DNA of 64,000 nucleotides from Collinsella sp. (GCA_019419585.1 DXZQ01000007.1:1-64000), one strand, 5' to 3'. Positions 1 to 9,326 are shown, counted from the stretch's first letter. Notes: generated from the letters alone by a model not told the origin. A program made the numbers and translations.

Positions 1-521
1 TCCTTCATGGCGCCGTCGTAGCTGTCGACGAAGTCGACCGGGTCCTTGTCGATGTCCTTGAAGATCTCGGCACTGATGGGTGAGAGCTTGGCTTCGGTAT
101 AACGCGAGGCGGCGTAGCTCAGGTCGCCCGAATAGTACTTGCCAAAGTTGCCCTTCGACTCCACGAAGGGGGCGAGCAACGCTTCGTTGCCGGTAGCTAG
201 ACGCACCATCGTCTCGTAGATCGCGGCGTCGCCGTGCGGGTTGAGCTTCATGGTCTGGCCCACGATGTTGGCGCTCTTCTGGCGCTCGCCCTTGAGCAGA
301 CCCATCTTGTACATGGTGTAGAGCAGCTTGCGGTGCGAGGGCTTAAAGCCGTCGATCTCGGGGAACGCACGCGAGACATTGACACTCATGGCGTAGGGCA
401 TGTAGTTGACCTCGAGCGTCTGCGTGATCGGCTGGTCGGTGACCTCGGAGTGCAGGCCGATGACGTTCTCGGCGTTGACCTGCTTTTTCTTCGGCTGGTT
501 CTTCGTCTTCTTCTTTGCCAC
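1..521 (-). CDS. Type IIA topoisomerase subunit A (GyrA/ParC family), N-terminal part, cut by window edge
   Basis: Reading leftward from a GTG at 521 the frame stays open to the window edge, so only the first ~173 residues are seen. After a Lys-rich leader come the GyrA/ParC landmarks: the NPHGDAAIYETMVRLA helix region that contacts the DNA gate and SRYTEAKLSP, where the Tyr is the DNA-cleaving residue of the family. An AGAGG site lies just upstream of the GTG; no ATG fits better. It starts 45 bp after the subunit B gene on the same strand, so the two form an operon for a heterotetrameric enzyme that passes DNA duplexes through each other. Whether it is topoisomerase IV or an extra gyrase-like enzyme cannot be decided from this fragment. 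Confidence 0.88.
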   Translation of the reverse strand, partial: MAKKKTKNQPKKKQVNAENVIGLHSEVTDQPITQTLEVNYMPYAMSVNVSRAFPEIDGFKPSHRKLLYTMYKMGLLKGERQKSANIVGQTMKLNPHGDAAIYETMVRLATGNEALLAPFVESKGNFGKYYSGDLSYAASRYTEAKLSPISAEIFKDIDKDPVDFVDSYDGAMK

Positions 522-566
522 GATATCCTCTTGAACTTCTTAAGGGCCGTCGTTATCGATTTGCTG

Positions 567-2564
567 CTACTGCAGGTCCAACTGGTCCAGGTATTCCTTG
601 CCGTGCTCCGAGATATGGCGCTTGCGGCCCGCCTCGTCGTTGCCCAGCAACAGGTTGAACATGGTTTCCATCTTGGTGACGTCCTCGGGCTCCACCTTGA
701 TCAGACGACGCGTCTCGGGGTTCATGGTGGTGAGCCACATCATGTCCGGATCGTTCTCACCAAGACCCTTGGAGCGGTTGATGGAGCACTTCTGGTCGCC
801 GATTTCTTTGAGGATGCCGTTCTTTTCGAGCTCGGTGTAAGCAAAGTAGGTCTTTTCTTTGCAATTGATCTCGTAGAGCGGCGACTCGGCGATATACACG
901 TAACCCTCGTCGATGAGCGTGGGCACCAGGCGATAGAGCATGGTGAGCACGAGTGTGCGGATGTGATAACCGTCGACGTCGGCGTCCGTACAGATGATGA
1001 CCTTGTTCCAGTTGAGGTTGTCCAGGTCAAAGGCACCGAGGTTCTTGATGCGTTTGTCCTTGATCTCCACGCCGCAGCCCAGCACGCGCATGAGGTCCAT
1101 GATGATGTCGGACTTAAAGATGCGCGGGTAGTCCTCTTTCAGGCAGTTGAGGATCTTGCCGCGGACGGGCATAACGCCCTGGAACTCGGCATCGCGCGAG
1201 GTGCGAATGGCGCCTGCTGCCGAGTCGCCCTCTACGATGTAGATCTCGCGACGGCTCTTGTCCTTGGAGCGGCAGTCGATGAACTTCTGCACGCGGTTGG
1301 CCATGTCGGTCTTCTGCTGCAGGTTGGTTTTGATGCTCTGGCGTGTCTTCTCGGCATTCTCGCGCGAGCGCTTGTTGATGAGCACCTGCTCCATGATCTT
1401 GTTGGCGGCGTCTTTGTTCTCGATCAGGTAGGTCGAGAGACGCTCCTTAAAGAAGACCGTCATAGCCTGCTGGATAAAGCGGTTATTGATGGCCTTCTTA
1501 GTCTGGTTTTCGTAGGACGTCTGGGTGGAGAAGCAGTTGGTCACCAGCACCAGACAGTCCTGGACGTCTTGCCACTTAATGCCGCTCTCGTTTTTGTTGT
1601 ACTTGCCTTGATTCTTGATGTAGGCATCGATGGCGCTGGTCAGAGCGCTGCGGGCGGCCTTTTCGGGCGAACCGCCGTTCTCGAGCCACGATGAGTTGTG
1701 GTAGTACTCCTGCATCATGAAGGTGCGTGAGAAGCACATGCACGCGGTAATCTTGACGTTGTAGTCGGGCAGGTCCTCGCGATCGCGACCTCGACGGTCG
1801 GCCTCGATAAAGAAGGGCTCGGTAAGGTAGTCGGTACCGACTTTCTCGAGCACGTAGTCCTCGATGCCCTTGGGATAGCAAAAATCCTCTTCGGAAAACT
1901 CGCCATCGTCACCTTCGATGCGCAGGCGGAAGGTCACGTTGGCGTTGACCACGGCCTGGCGGCGCATGGTCTCGCGATACCAATCGTGGGGGATGCTGAT
2001 GGAGGTAAAGACCTCAAGATCGGGGCGCCATTTGATGGTGGTGCCGGTGCGGTTCTCGTCGCTGGGCTCAATCTCGAGCGCCTTCTTTTTGGCGCCGACG
2101 ACCTTACCCTTCTTAAAGTGCAGGGAGTACTTGTTACCGTCACGCCAAACCGTGACGTCCATGTACTCGGAAGCGTACTGGGTCGCACAGGAGCCCAGGC
2201 CGTTGGTGCCGAGCGAGAAGTCGTAGTCGCCGCCCTGGTTGTTGTTGTACTTGCCGCCGGCGTAGAGCTCGCAAAAGACGAGCTCCCAGTTAAAGCGCTT
2301 CTCGGAAGGGTTCCAGTCGAGCGGGCAGCCACGGCCGTTATCCTCTACCTGAATGGAGCCATCGCGAAAGGCGGTGAGGGTGATAAGTTTGCCGTAGCCC
2401 TGGCGTGCCTCGTCAACGGCGTTAGACAGGATCTCGAAGGCAGCATGCGCGCAGCCGTCGAGTCCGTCCGAGCCAAAGATGACGGCGGGGCGCAGGCGTA
2501 CGCGCTCCTCGTCCTTGAGCTGGCGGATACTGTCGTTACCATAGTTTGCGGTGTTTTTTGCCAT
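567..2564 (-). CDS. Type IIA topoisomerase subunit B (GyrB/ParE family)
   Basis: 665 residues, a usual ParE-like length without the long insert of some GyrBs. The N-terminal GHKL ATPase shows ILSNAVDEA (Mg-binding Asn region), VEDNGRG and a glycine-rich lid SLGTNGLG. The Toprim half shows EGDSAAG (acidic metal ligand), DADVDG and RSKGLGE, as in GyrB/ParE. The protein is fairly divergent from standard gyrase B (for example CELYAGGKYNNN in the ATP lid), resembling the second, paralogous type II enzyme found in many Clostridia and Coriobacteria. It is followed by the A subunit after 45 bp. Start chosen at MAKNTANYG; no alternative Met is near. A second gyrase pair elsewhere in the genome is expected but not visible. 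Confidence 0.93.
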   Translation of the reverse strand: MAKNTANYGNDSIRQLKDEERVRLRPAVIFGSDGLDGCAHAAFEILSNAVDEARQGYGKLITLTAFRDGSIQVEDNGRGCPLDWNPSEKRFNWELVFCELYAGGKYNNNQGGDYDFSLGTNGLGSCATQYASEYMDVTVWRDGNKYSLHFKKGKVVGAKKKALEIEPSDENRTGTTIKWRPDLEVFTSISIPHDWYRETMRRQAVVNANVTFRLRIEGDDGEFSEEDFCYPKGIEDYVLEKVGTDYLTEPFFIEADRRGRDREDLPDYNVKITACMCFSRTFMMQEYYHNSSWLENGGSPEKAARSALTSAIDAYIKNQGKYNKNESGIKWQDVQDCLVLVTNCFSTQTSYENQTKKAINNRFIQQAMTVFFKERLSTYLIENKDAANKIMEQVLINKRSRENAEKTRQSIKTNLQQKTDMANRVQKFIDCRSKDKSRREIYIVEGDSAAGAIRTSRDAEFQGVMPVRGKILNCLKEDYPRIFKSDIIMDLMRVLGCGVEIKDKRIKNLGAFDLDNLNWNKVIICTDADVDGYHIRTLVLTMLYRLVPTLIDEGYVYIAESPLYEINCKEKTYFAYTELEKNGILKEIGDQKCSINRSKGLGENDPDMMWLTTMNPETRRLIKVEPEDVTKMETMFNLLLGNDEAGRKRHISEHGKEYLDQLDLQ

Positions 2565-2660
2565 ACTCGCTCTCTCGGTGCTCCTTTGCTGCGTTTAAGT
2601 CATATAGATAGTCAAGGTAGCATAGCCCAGCCCACAGACGATTCCAACCAACACGAAATC

Positions 2661-2733
2661 CATCGAACAATCGTTCGGAGTTCGATGGAGATTCGTTTAC
2701 TCGGACAAAACCGAGTCGGCTCTGTCCGAGTAA
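2661..2733. repeat. Two inverted repeats in the gap before the XRE regulator
   Basis: CATCGAAC at 2661-2668 pairs with GTTCGATG at 2680-2687, and TTACTCGGACA at 2697-2707 pairs perfectly with TGTCCGAGTAA at 2723-2733. They lie between the divergent topoisomerase B gene (start 2564) and the regulator (start 2884). They lack U-tracts and look like protein-binding dyads rather than terminators. Confidence 0.6.
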
Positions 2734-2793
2734 GTTTGAATAGCGAATCGAAATTGGTATGTCTGCATGGCGATGACAGACATGGTTTTCATA

Positions 2794-2843
2794 ATGACAG
2801 ATATAGTTGACATCCTTTGATGGATGCAATATATTTCTGTCAT
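2794..2843 (+). promoter_or_regulatory. Sigma70-type promoter with flanking ATGACAG operator-like repeats
   Basis: TTGACA at 2807-2812 and TATATT at 2830-2835 are spaced by 17 bp, a near-ideal housekeeping promoter. ATGACAG occurs at 2773-2779 and 2794-2800 and inverted as CTGTCAT at 2837-2843, so the promoter is bracketed by copies of one heptamer. The first gene downstream is a small XRE repressor-like protein, which suggests autoregulation; that part is inference. Confidence 0.65.
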
Positions 2844-2883
2844 GTTGCAACGGATATTTGTCCATTACCACGAAAGGAACTTT

Positions 2884-3114
2884 ATGCCAGGTAAGAAAAA
2901 CCTTCGCATGAAGGCGGCGCGCGCGGCGGCTGGCCTTTCGCAAGCCGACTTGGCCCAAGCCGTGGGCGTTACGCGCCAGACCATCGGCCTGATTGAGGCG
3001 GGCGGTTACAATCCCACGCTCAACTTGTGCGTGGCAATCTGTAAAGCGCTGCGCCTTACGTTGAACGACTTGTTTTGGGAAGACGAAATCGATGCCGACC
3101 CTAACGCTCTTTAG
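2884..3114 (+). CDS. Small XRE-family helix-turn-helix transcriptional regulator
   Basis: 76 residues, almost only a Cro/CI-type helix-turn-helix: ARAAAGLSQADLAQAVGVTR then QTIGLIEAGGYNPTLNLC, followed by the ALRLTLNDLFW segment typical of the short YozG/Cro-like regulators. The start is MPGKKNLRMK at 2884, with AAAGGA upstream; the longer reading frame from 2824 begins inside the promoter and is unlikely. It is followed after 9 bp by a membrane protein gene, a common two-gene arrangement in which the regulator controls both. The bracketed promoter upstream is the likely target. Confidence 0.9.
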   Translation: MPGKKNLRMKAARAAAGLSQADLAQAVGVTRQTIGLIEAGGYNPTLNLCVAICKALRLTLNDLFWEDEIDADPNAL

Positions 3115-3123
3115 GAGTTCGAT

Positions 3124-3708
3124 ATGAAATTTGAAGATTTAAAACTCGTGCAAAAGTGGCGTGAATATGCCGGCCCAAAGGATGAACGCCTGGAGGCTGA
3201 GAACGCGAAGATCTACAAGATTGGTTTCGTGCTGCTTTCGTTTGGCATGTTGATGATCTTTTTCTACCAGTTTATAGCTCGACAGGTTGCGTGGGTTCAC
3301 AGCGACGCCAGTGAAATGCCGCATGGCTTTGCAACGCCGTTCGAGGCAGCCATGTATTTGTGGCTCGTTCTCGTGATGTTGATTTGCGCAGGACTGCAAA
3401 CGCGGAAGGGCTATGTCGATACCAATCGTTTTGGGCAAACCGAGCATCTTCCTGTTGGATATTTCCTGCTTGCCAGCGGTCTTAGCGGCGCCGCGTTCGC
3501 GCTTGTTATTGCCGCAATGCGCTGTATCGCTGAGGCGCAGATCGTACCGCTCGAAAGCGTCTTTTGGTTGGCGAACCTGGCCACGGGCGTGTTCTGCGGT
3601 GCGACGATTTTCGCGGCCACGTTTGCTGCCCTGTGCGTAACGTTTTTCACGGCGAAAAGACGCCGTGCCAAGCTCGAGGCAGAACTCGACTCCTCTGACG
3701 ACATCTAA
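3124..3708 (+). CDS. Four-helix membrane protein, DUF6773-like, paired with XRE regulator
   Basis: 194 residues with four predicted membrane spans: about 30-50 (IGFVLLSFGMLMIFFYQFI), 75-95 (AMYLWLVLVMLICAGL), 115-135 (FLLASGLSGAAFALVIAAM) and 150-175 (LANLATGVFCGATIFAATF). The N-terminus is charged and cytosolic, and the C-terminus is rich in Lys/Arg then acidic. AGGAG precedes the ATG by six bases. The XRE regulator plus small multi-span protein pair is frequent in Gram-positive bacteria; its cellular role is unknown. I assign DUF6773 only by general resemblance. Confidence 0.8.
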   Translation: MKFEDLKLVQKWREYAGPKDERLEAENAKIYKIGFVLLSFGMLMIFFYQFIARQVAWVHSDASEMPHGFATPFEAAMYLWLVLVMLICAGLQTRKGYVDTNRFGQTEHLPVGYFLLASGLSGAAFALVIAAMRCIAEAQIVPLESVFWLANLATGVFCGATIFAATFAALCVTFFTAKRRRAKLEAELDSSDDI

Positions 3709-3716
3709 TGCGTAAG

Positions 3717-3750
3717 GGGCTGGCTCTGGGTATCCAGAACCAGCCCATTT
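3717..3750. terminator. Hairpin between convergent genes
   Basis: GGGCTGGCTCTGG (3717-3729) and CCAGAACCAGCCC (3734-3746) form a strong stem with a 4-nt loop followed by ATTT. It sits 8 bp after the membrane-protein stop and 50 bp from the end of the convergent surface-protein gene, so it may end the rightward transcript; the T-tract is weak. Confidence 0.6.
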
Positions 3751-3797
3751 GATGTTCGATGAGCCGAGTCGGCGTCTCTCACAAAAGTAACTAGGAG

Positions 3798-6700
3798 CTA
3801 GCGAGGCCTATCCGAATTGACCTCATTGGCGGTGTCGGTTTCGAGCGCCGTGCGGCGGGCGCTGTAGGCGATAAGGCCGGCGCCTGCCGCGGCGAGTGCT
3901 GCAGCGGTTGCCGTAAAGGGAGCGTTGACATCGCCCGTGCCCGCAAGCGCGCCCGCTTTTCCGGAGCGCTTGTTATTGCCGTGATTCTTGCCGCTGCCAG
4001 ATCCACTGCCGCCTCCGGAGCTGCTTTCGCCGGAGCCACCTCCACTCGTGCCGCCATCGCCGCCCGCCGTCATCGGGGCGTCGTGAAGTCCTGTCGTATC
4101 CGCGCTGCCGCATACGCCGACCTGAACTTCTGAGCGCTCGCATGCCGCGTCGGGCACATGAAGCTCGTGCAGTACGGCACCCAGCGCCGAGTTTGCGCCC
4201 GGTCGAATTTCCTCGAGCGTTACGGGATCGAGCGCCACCAGATTACGCGCCTTCGCATACAGCGTTACGCGTTTGCCCACTTCGTCGCTCCAACTCTCGG
4301 GGATGGCGAAGCTCATGCGGAACTGTGCCGTGCAACCCGGTGCCAGCACGGCGTTGCCGTTGTCGGCTACCAGCGGGTGCGTTGCAAAAAGTGCGCCCAG
4401 CGTCTCGAGCGCGTACTTCACGTGTGCCATGTCGTTGGCCGAAGCATCCTCGGCGAGCTCCGGATCGTAGATCGATGCCATTCGTGCATTCGCTCCGAAC
4501 CCGATGGATGCGCTGGAGAACGGCTGGCTGGAGCCCTCTCGGTACAGATCGATCGTGCCGGCGGTCAGCAAGGTGTTGCCGTCGTTTCGCACCGTGACCA
4601 TGAAGGATTCGCCTGCTGCTCCGGGCACCACCGCGCCCGAGGTAGCGACCGCGCCCGTCGGAGTGGCACACGCCACCAAGGGTACTTCGATGCCGTGCAG
4701 CTCTGCCTCACTCTTCTCCGCGCTCACAATGTGCGTGGCGAGCGCGGAGAGCATGCCGCCCGACGTCAAAAATGTCGTTATCTGATCGACGGGATGGTCC
4801 AGCTCGCACATCACGAACGGCTCCGTGAACAGATCGCCTGCCAAGGTGCTGGCGAAGATGCGGAAGTGCTTGTCCATCACTGCTACCGGGTTGCCTTCTT
4901 CGTCGTAGGTTTGTCCCACCTTGCCATCGGTGTTCTCTACATAGAGCACGCACCTGCCGTTGTTGCTTACGCTAAACGATGCCGGGCCACAGCCTGCGGC
5001 ACCCACGGGCTGCGTTGCAAATGCCGATGCGCCTCGCGTCCAAGTAATATGTTGCAGTTGCTCGTTGACGGTTGCCAAAAAGCCCGAATGTTGTGGCCAC
5101 GGCACCGCGTGGGGTACTGTGGCATCTGGCGACATAACGCCCCAGCCCGCAATGGACTGGCCGATCACGGCGTACGATGCGCAGCCACAACCGCCTGCAG
5201 TCTCGTATGCAACGGGCACCACCATTTTGCCATTGATATTCTCGGGCTCGCCCAGCTCGATACTCGATGGTGCTTGCGGAAAGCGAAGAACTTGGCGGAA
5301 CGTCAGGCTGTCGCCCAAAACGTCCGACCACAGGGTAAAGCACTCCAGCGCAACCTCGGCCTCGCTGCCGAGCGCCTTCTCTGCGGTGGCTCCGTGGCGG
5401 TGGAGGTAGGCGCCCGACAGACGTCCGTCGACAAGAGTCTTGCCCACCGTGATGCGTGGGCACTGCAGGCAATGGTAGCCATCCTCCTGAAGGTGGCCGC
5501 GCGAGATGCTGCGCCACGACGTGTGCGATACCACGCGAACTCCGTCGTTGCTTATGCGCAGGCGCACAACGGACAGTATGCCGGATGTGCTCGCCGTATC
5601 GAAATGGGTGTTGTCGCCGGCGGGGCGCTCGCCCGAGACCAGCAGCACGTAGGCGTCCTGGTTTCCTCTTCCGTCCGTATATTTCACCACGTCGAAGTCG
5701 TAATCGTATATGCCGTCGCGCTCCACGTCGCCCTCGCCAAACCCAAGGGGGAAGTCCACGGGCGTGGGAGCGGACCACGTGCCGTTCGTCTTTGTATGCA
5801 CCACCAGGCGCGAACGACCATTCTCGCCGTAGCGCACCGAGGCGATACGGAATAGGCACTCCACGCCGGCAATCATTGCCAGCTTCATGTGAGCTTCGCT
5901 GAGCACGCCGGCAAACAGCACGTTGTCGCTCGAGGGTTTGATGCCGCCACGCTCGTCCTCCGATACGCCAGCGGAATTGGCGTTGGGGTCCGCAACGGCG
6001 TTCGTTGGCTGGCCGATGTAGGTGTACTCATACATCGGCGCGGCGTTTTCGTCGTTTTCCATCAGTGCGTGGACGAAATGCTCAACCTGTCCCGTGTCGT
6101 CGCTTTCTGCATCTGCCTCGAGTTCAATGCGCGTGACCGCTTGCTCCCAATCGCGTGCGACATGCACGGCGTTTACGGCAGCGGCTTTAACCTCGGCGCG
6201 CGCGAGCAGCTCGGCGTTGGTGACAATGGTGGCCGATGCGATAAATTGCGGAACGCCGCCCGCCTCGATGTTGCCGGCCGAGCCGAAGCAGGCATCCAGC
6301 GTGTAAGGCGTATCTCCACCCAATGCGAGCTCAGAGCGCTGGAGCACATACTGGTCGCCATTGTTCACCGACATATTCCACGAATCGAGGAGTGTGGGCC
6401 ACGACCCCGACCAAGCCTTGGTGGTCCACTTGAACATTACGAACTGGAGTATCACATCGACATCGACGTCTGCACCCACGCGCAGTCGCGGAAGCTGGTG
6501 ACCGTCCGCCTTCTCGTACCCAATGAACAGCGTGAGGGATGCGGCGCCGCGCACGGCAGACGAGGCGACGCCCGCAACGCCGGCTCCAAAGGTAACGGCA
6601 AGCCCGATCTGGATGGTGAACGAGCCCGACGTGTTTGAGTAGTCGAGCGAAATGTTTTTAAAAAACGCCGCGCCGCTGCCGTGCGTGTGGGCACCCACGG

Positions 6701-8165
6701 TGAGTGCCAGCTTCGCCAGCACCCAGGGGTTGACGTTTAGGAAAAACGGCACCGGTCCTAGGGTAAACTGCTCGGTCCAATTGAGGTCGGTTCTTACCTG
6801 GAAGAGGGCCTTAATATTGCCATATGCGGGGTCGTTGTTGTTACCCCAGGTTTTGCCCACCCAATCGTAGGCGAGCGAGCCGTACAGCTGTGTGGCGATA
6901 TCCATCGTGAACAGCGGCGTGCAATGGTGACGAAGGAGCTTGGTGTTTCTTGGATCGGTGCCCGAACCGGCACTCATACTTTTGTACTGATTCCACTTCC
7001 CCTCCATCTCGTCGAGGTAGCGGTTTGCCTGCTTGGCGCCCGACTCACGCGGCGATTTCTTCCAGTATTCCGGATCAGGGTTGCCCGAATCGTTCATATA
7101 GCTGGCTGGTTTGTATCCTCCGCCAAACAGCACGTATCCGGCAAACGAGAAATCGAAGAGGATCGGAAATGTGGGCATCCAGCACGTGAACTTATTGCCG
7201 CCGATGCCGGGAAACGCCGCGGGGAAATCAAACGGAGTGATCTCTTGGTCCATGGTGGTGGGGACGATAGTGGTCGATCCGGATTCCGCCTTTGCCGCCG
7301 GCGCAGTGACAACGGCCATGGGGGAGGAGAGCGTGTAAGTTTTACCCTGGTAGTCGAGGACAAAGCGCAGCTTGCATCCTTCTTCCAGAAGGCTCGATGC
7401 CGCGTCGAGGAACTTGTCTTCGAGCGTGAACGTCGCCAGGTTATCCGCGCCCGATGCGCTGGCCTTGACTTGGCCAATCTGCGTGACGGTTTCGGATGAG
7501 CTGTCCGCAGCGGGCATCACTTTATTGATATGCAACGTTGCCTGCCCGCCCTGCGGCAGATGGGCCTGCACGGTAAAAGCGTGCGTGTCGGGCTGATCGT
7601 TTGCTGCTTCGTCCGCTGGCATTGCCATAAACGTGGCGTCGGCGTACTGGATGTCCCATTCGTCGAATGTGAGCTGGCGAAAGTACGGCTCGCCATCGGA
7701 GAGCGGACGTGTGGGTGCGGTAATGGCGGTGCCGCCTTGGACACGCGCGAGGGGAATCTCGACATCGCGGTAGCCCGCCATGCTAATGGAGATGCCGCCG
7801 TTAAAGTCATACGCGTCGAGAAGCGTTGCCTCGTCCACGTAGCCTTCCGAAAGCGGCGCGACCTCAAAGATGGCCGTGCCTTCGTTATCGGTCGTGGCGG
7901 AGAGCTGCTTGCCTGCGGCATAGCGCGATGTGAGCGTGACCTGGGCACCCGTGATGGGCGTATTCTTGTTGGCGACGTCGACCACGACCACACCAAACAT
8001 GGTGCGCGAGAGAACGAGCACCCTGAAGGGGTCTTTTTCGTCGGCATAGGCTTCGGTGGGCGTGAACGGCAGCAGGAAGGCAATTTCGCTTCCCGGCACG
8101 CGGGGCAACATAATGCTCGCTAGCGAGGACGCTCCGGCAACAAGTAACGAACGGCGATCAAGCAT
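3798..8165 (-). CDS. Large secreted, LAxTG-anchored cell-surface protein of unknown function
   Basis: About 1455 residues from the ATG at 8165 (GGGAG 6 nt upstream); an in-frame Met at 8261 would add 32 residues without a signal-like start. The N-terminus MLDRRSLLVAGASSLASIML has the twin-arginine look of a Tat signal. Residues ~55-150 resemble a carboxypeptidase-regulatory/Ig-like fold (GAQVTLTSRYAAG...TTDNEGTAIFEV). The middle is long and unrecognised. The C-terminus is a Gly/Ser linker, then LAGTGD, a hydrophobic span (AAALAAAGAGLIAYSA) and RR, a sorting signal of the LAxTG kind used by class E sortases. Its regulator is probably the LuxR-type gene just upstream. No catalytic motif was found; adhesin or sugar-binding roles are guesses. 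Confidence 0.88.
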   Translation of the reverse strand: MLDRRSLLVAGASSLASIMLPRVPGSEIAFLLPFTPTEAYADEKDPFRVLVLSRTMFGVVVVDVANKNTPITGAQVTLTSRYAAGKQLSATTDNEGTAIFEVAPLSEGYVDEATLLDAYDFNGGISISMAGYRDVEIPLARVQGGTAITAPTRPLSDGEPYFRQLTFDEWDIQYADATFMAMPADEAANDQPDTHAFTVQAHLPQGGQATLHINKVMPAADSSSETVTQIGQVKASASGADNLATFTLEDKFLDAASSLLEEGCKLRFVLDYQGKTYTLSSPMAVVTAPAAKAESGSTTIVPTTMDQEITPFDFPAAFPGIGGNKFTCWMPTFPILFDFSFAGYVLFGGGYKPASYMNDSGNPDPEYWKKSPRESGAKQANRYLDEMEGKWNQYKSMSAGSGTDPRNTKLLRHHCTPLFTMDIATQLYGSLAYDWVGKTWGNNNDPAYGNIKALFQVRTDLNWTEQFTLGPVPFFLNVNPWVLAKLALTVGAHTHGSGAAFFKNISLDYSNTSGSFTIQIGLAVTFGAGVAGVASSAVRGAASLTLFIGYEKADGHQLPRLRVGADVDVDVILQFVMFKWTTKAWSGSWPTLLDSWNMSVNNGDQYVLQRSELALGGDTPYTLDACFGSAGNIEAGGVPQFIASATIVTNAELLARAEVKAAAVNAVHVARDWEQAVTRIELEADAESDDTGQVEHFVHALMENDENAAPMYEYTYIGQPTNAVADPNANSAGVSEDERGGIKPSSDNVLFAGVLSEAHMKLAMIAGVECLFRIASVRYGENGRSRLVVHTKTNGTWSAPTPVDFPLGFGEGDVERDGIYDYDFDVVKYTDGRGNQDAYVLLVSGERPAGDNTHFDTASTSGILSVVRLRISNDGVRVVSHTSWRSISRGHLQEDGYHCLQCPRITVGKTLVDGRLSGAYLHRHGATAEKALGSEAEVALECFTLWSDVLGDSLTFRQVLRFPQAPSSIELGEPENINGKMVVPVAYETAGGCGCASYAVIGQSIAGWGVMSPDATVPHAVPWPQHSGFLATVNEQLQHITWTRGASAFATQPVGAAGCGPASFSVSNNGRCVLYVENTDGKVGQTYDEEGNPVAVMDKHFRIFASTLAGDLFTEPFVMCELDHPVDQITTFLTSGGMLSALATHIVSAEKSEAELHGIEVPLVACATPTGAVATSGAVVPGAAGESFMVTVRNDGNTLLTAGTIDLYREGSSQPFSSASIGFGANARMASIYDPELAEDASANDMAHVKYALETLGALFATHPLVADNGNAVLAPGCTAQFRMSFAIPESWSDEVGKRVTLYAKARNLVALDPVTLEEIRPGANSALGAVLHELHVPDAACERSEVQVGVCGSADTTGLHDAPMTAGGDGGTSGGGSGESSSGGGSGSGSGKNHGNNKRSGKAGALAGTGDVNAPFTATAAALAAAGAGLIAYSARRTALETDTANEVNSDRPR

Positions 8166-8321
8166 CTTGGACTCCCATCCCGCAAATATCGGTGGAAATA
8201 ATCCAATTTTGCGAGAAGGCGCCTCGTGGCGGTAGTGCCGTTCAAGGGTCAAAATGTCCAAATTGATTGAGCGAAGCGCCGGGGTTCCGGAGCGCTTTCG
8301 ATGCGCTTGGCAGTCCGGTCG

Positions 8322-9326
8322 CTAACGCAACATATGCGCGACCAGCTCGGCGCGTGTGCCGATGCCAAGCTTTGCGTATACGCCGGATAGGCGGTTTTTG
8401 ACGGTGCCCGGCGATACACCCATATGACGAGCGATTTCGGCATTGGTCCACCCACGGCAGGCGAGCATGGCCATGGTGAATTCCGTGGTCGTTAGGTCGT
8501 CGGCCACGTCCTCGCCCGAATCGGGGTTGTGGATGCGCCGCCAGCCGTAGCTGAAGCGGTACGTAATCTCGATGATGCGAGCGAAATCGTCGGGGTATTG
8601 CGATTTTAAGCATGCCTCGATAAGCCCCTGCAAAAGGCCGTGGTGTTCGCCGATGAGCTCGATAAGGCCGTCGGGGCGCGCAATGTTCCAAGCAGCTCCG
8701 AAGTGCGTTTTTGCGGCGTCGACGTCTTTGAGACTCATGCAGGCCATGGAAGCTGCCAGGTGCAGGAACAGTTCCGAGATGGGGTAGCTTCCCTGTTTCA
8801 TAATCAGGGCGTTTTCCGCCATGCCCAGGCTGCGGCCGTATTCGCCGCGCAGATACAAGGCGTGCGCCATCACGTAGCTGGCGAACAGACGCAGGCCTTC
8901 GGGCAGGTGCGCCGCAAGTGGATAAAACTCTTCGGCAGAATACGGGGAAGGCAAGTGTAGCAGGACGCTCGCGGCCGAGGCGAACAGGATATGCGTGGCG
9001 TGGACGGCGAGCGATTCCTCGTCGATCGGCGTATCGAGGATGCCAGCAAGGCGCCGGCGGGCGTCGGCGATACGGTTGAGCGACAGACTGGCGTATCCGC
9101 AGATAAAGCATGCGGAATAGCGCAGCGCGGGATCGGTGGCGTCAAGATAGGGGCGCGCCGTCTTGGCAGCGAGGGTGGCCTGTCCGCGAAAGTACAGTGC
9201 TTCTGCCGTGGCAATGGCGCGCGAATCGGGGTCGGAAATGCCTGCAACCGCAGCGTCGATCTGTCCCGGCACAAAGGCAGTGCACATCAACGGCATGGGA
9301 ACGCATGGGTAGCCATCGCAGTCCAT
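8322..9326 (-). CDS. LuxR-family transcriptional regulator
   Basis: 334 residues from the ATG at 9326, preceded by GGGAG at 7 nt; an upstream Met at 9362 lacks a ribosome site. The last ~60 residues form a LuxR/NarL-type HTH: LTTTEFTMAMLACRGWTNAE, then IARHMGVSPGTVKNRLSGVY and AKLGIGTRAELV. The rest is Ala/Leu-rich helical, resembling the tetratricopeptide-like helices of MalT-type regulators but without an ATPase or receiver domain. It lies on the same strand immediately upstream of the large surface protein (gap ~155 bp), making that gene the obvious candidate target. The inducing signal is unknown. Confidence 0.88.
   Translation of the reverse strand: MDCDGYPCVPMPLMCTAFVPGQIDAAVAGISDPDSRAIATAEALYFRGQATLAAKTARPYLDATDPALRYSACFICGYASLSLNRIADARRRLAGILDTPIDEESLAVHATHILFASAASVLLHLPSPYSAEEFYPLAAHLPEGLRLFASYVMAHALYLRGEYGRSLGMAENALIMKQGSYPISELFLHLAASMACMSLKDVDAAKTHFGAAWNIARPDGLIELIGEHHGLLQGLIEACLKSQYPDDFARIIEITYRFSYGWRRIHNPDSGEDVADDLTTTEFTMAMLACRGWTNAEIARHMGVSPGTVKNRLSGVYAKLGIGTRAELVAHMLR

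Noticed and set aside
234..1694. 486-residue open frame antisense to both topoisomerase genes
   Set aside because: It crosses the gap between the two subunits and has no recognisable domain.
4158..5855. 565-residue open frame antisense to the surface protein
   Set aside because: No family motifs, composition typical of a mirrored frame, and the real gene on the other strand has a signal peptide and sorting signal.
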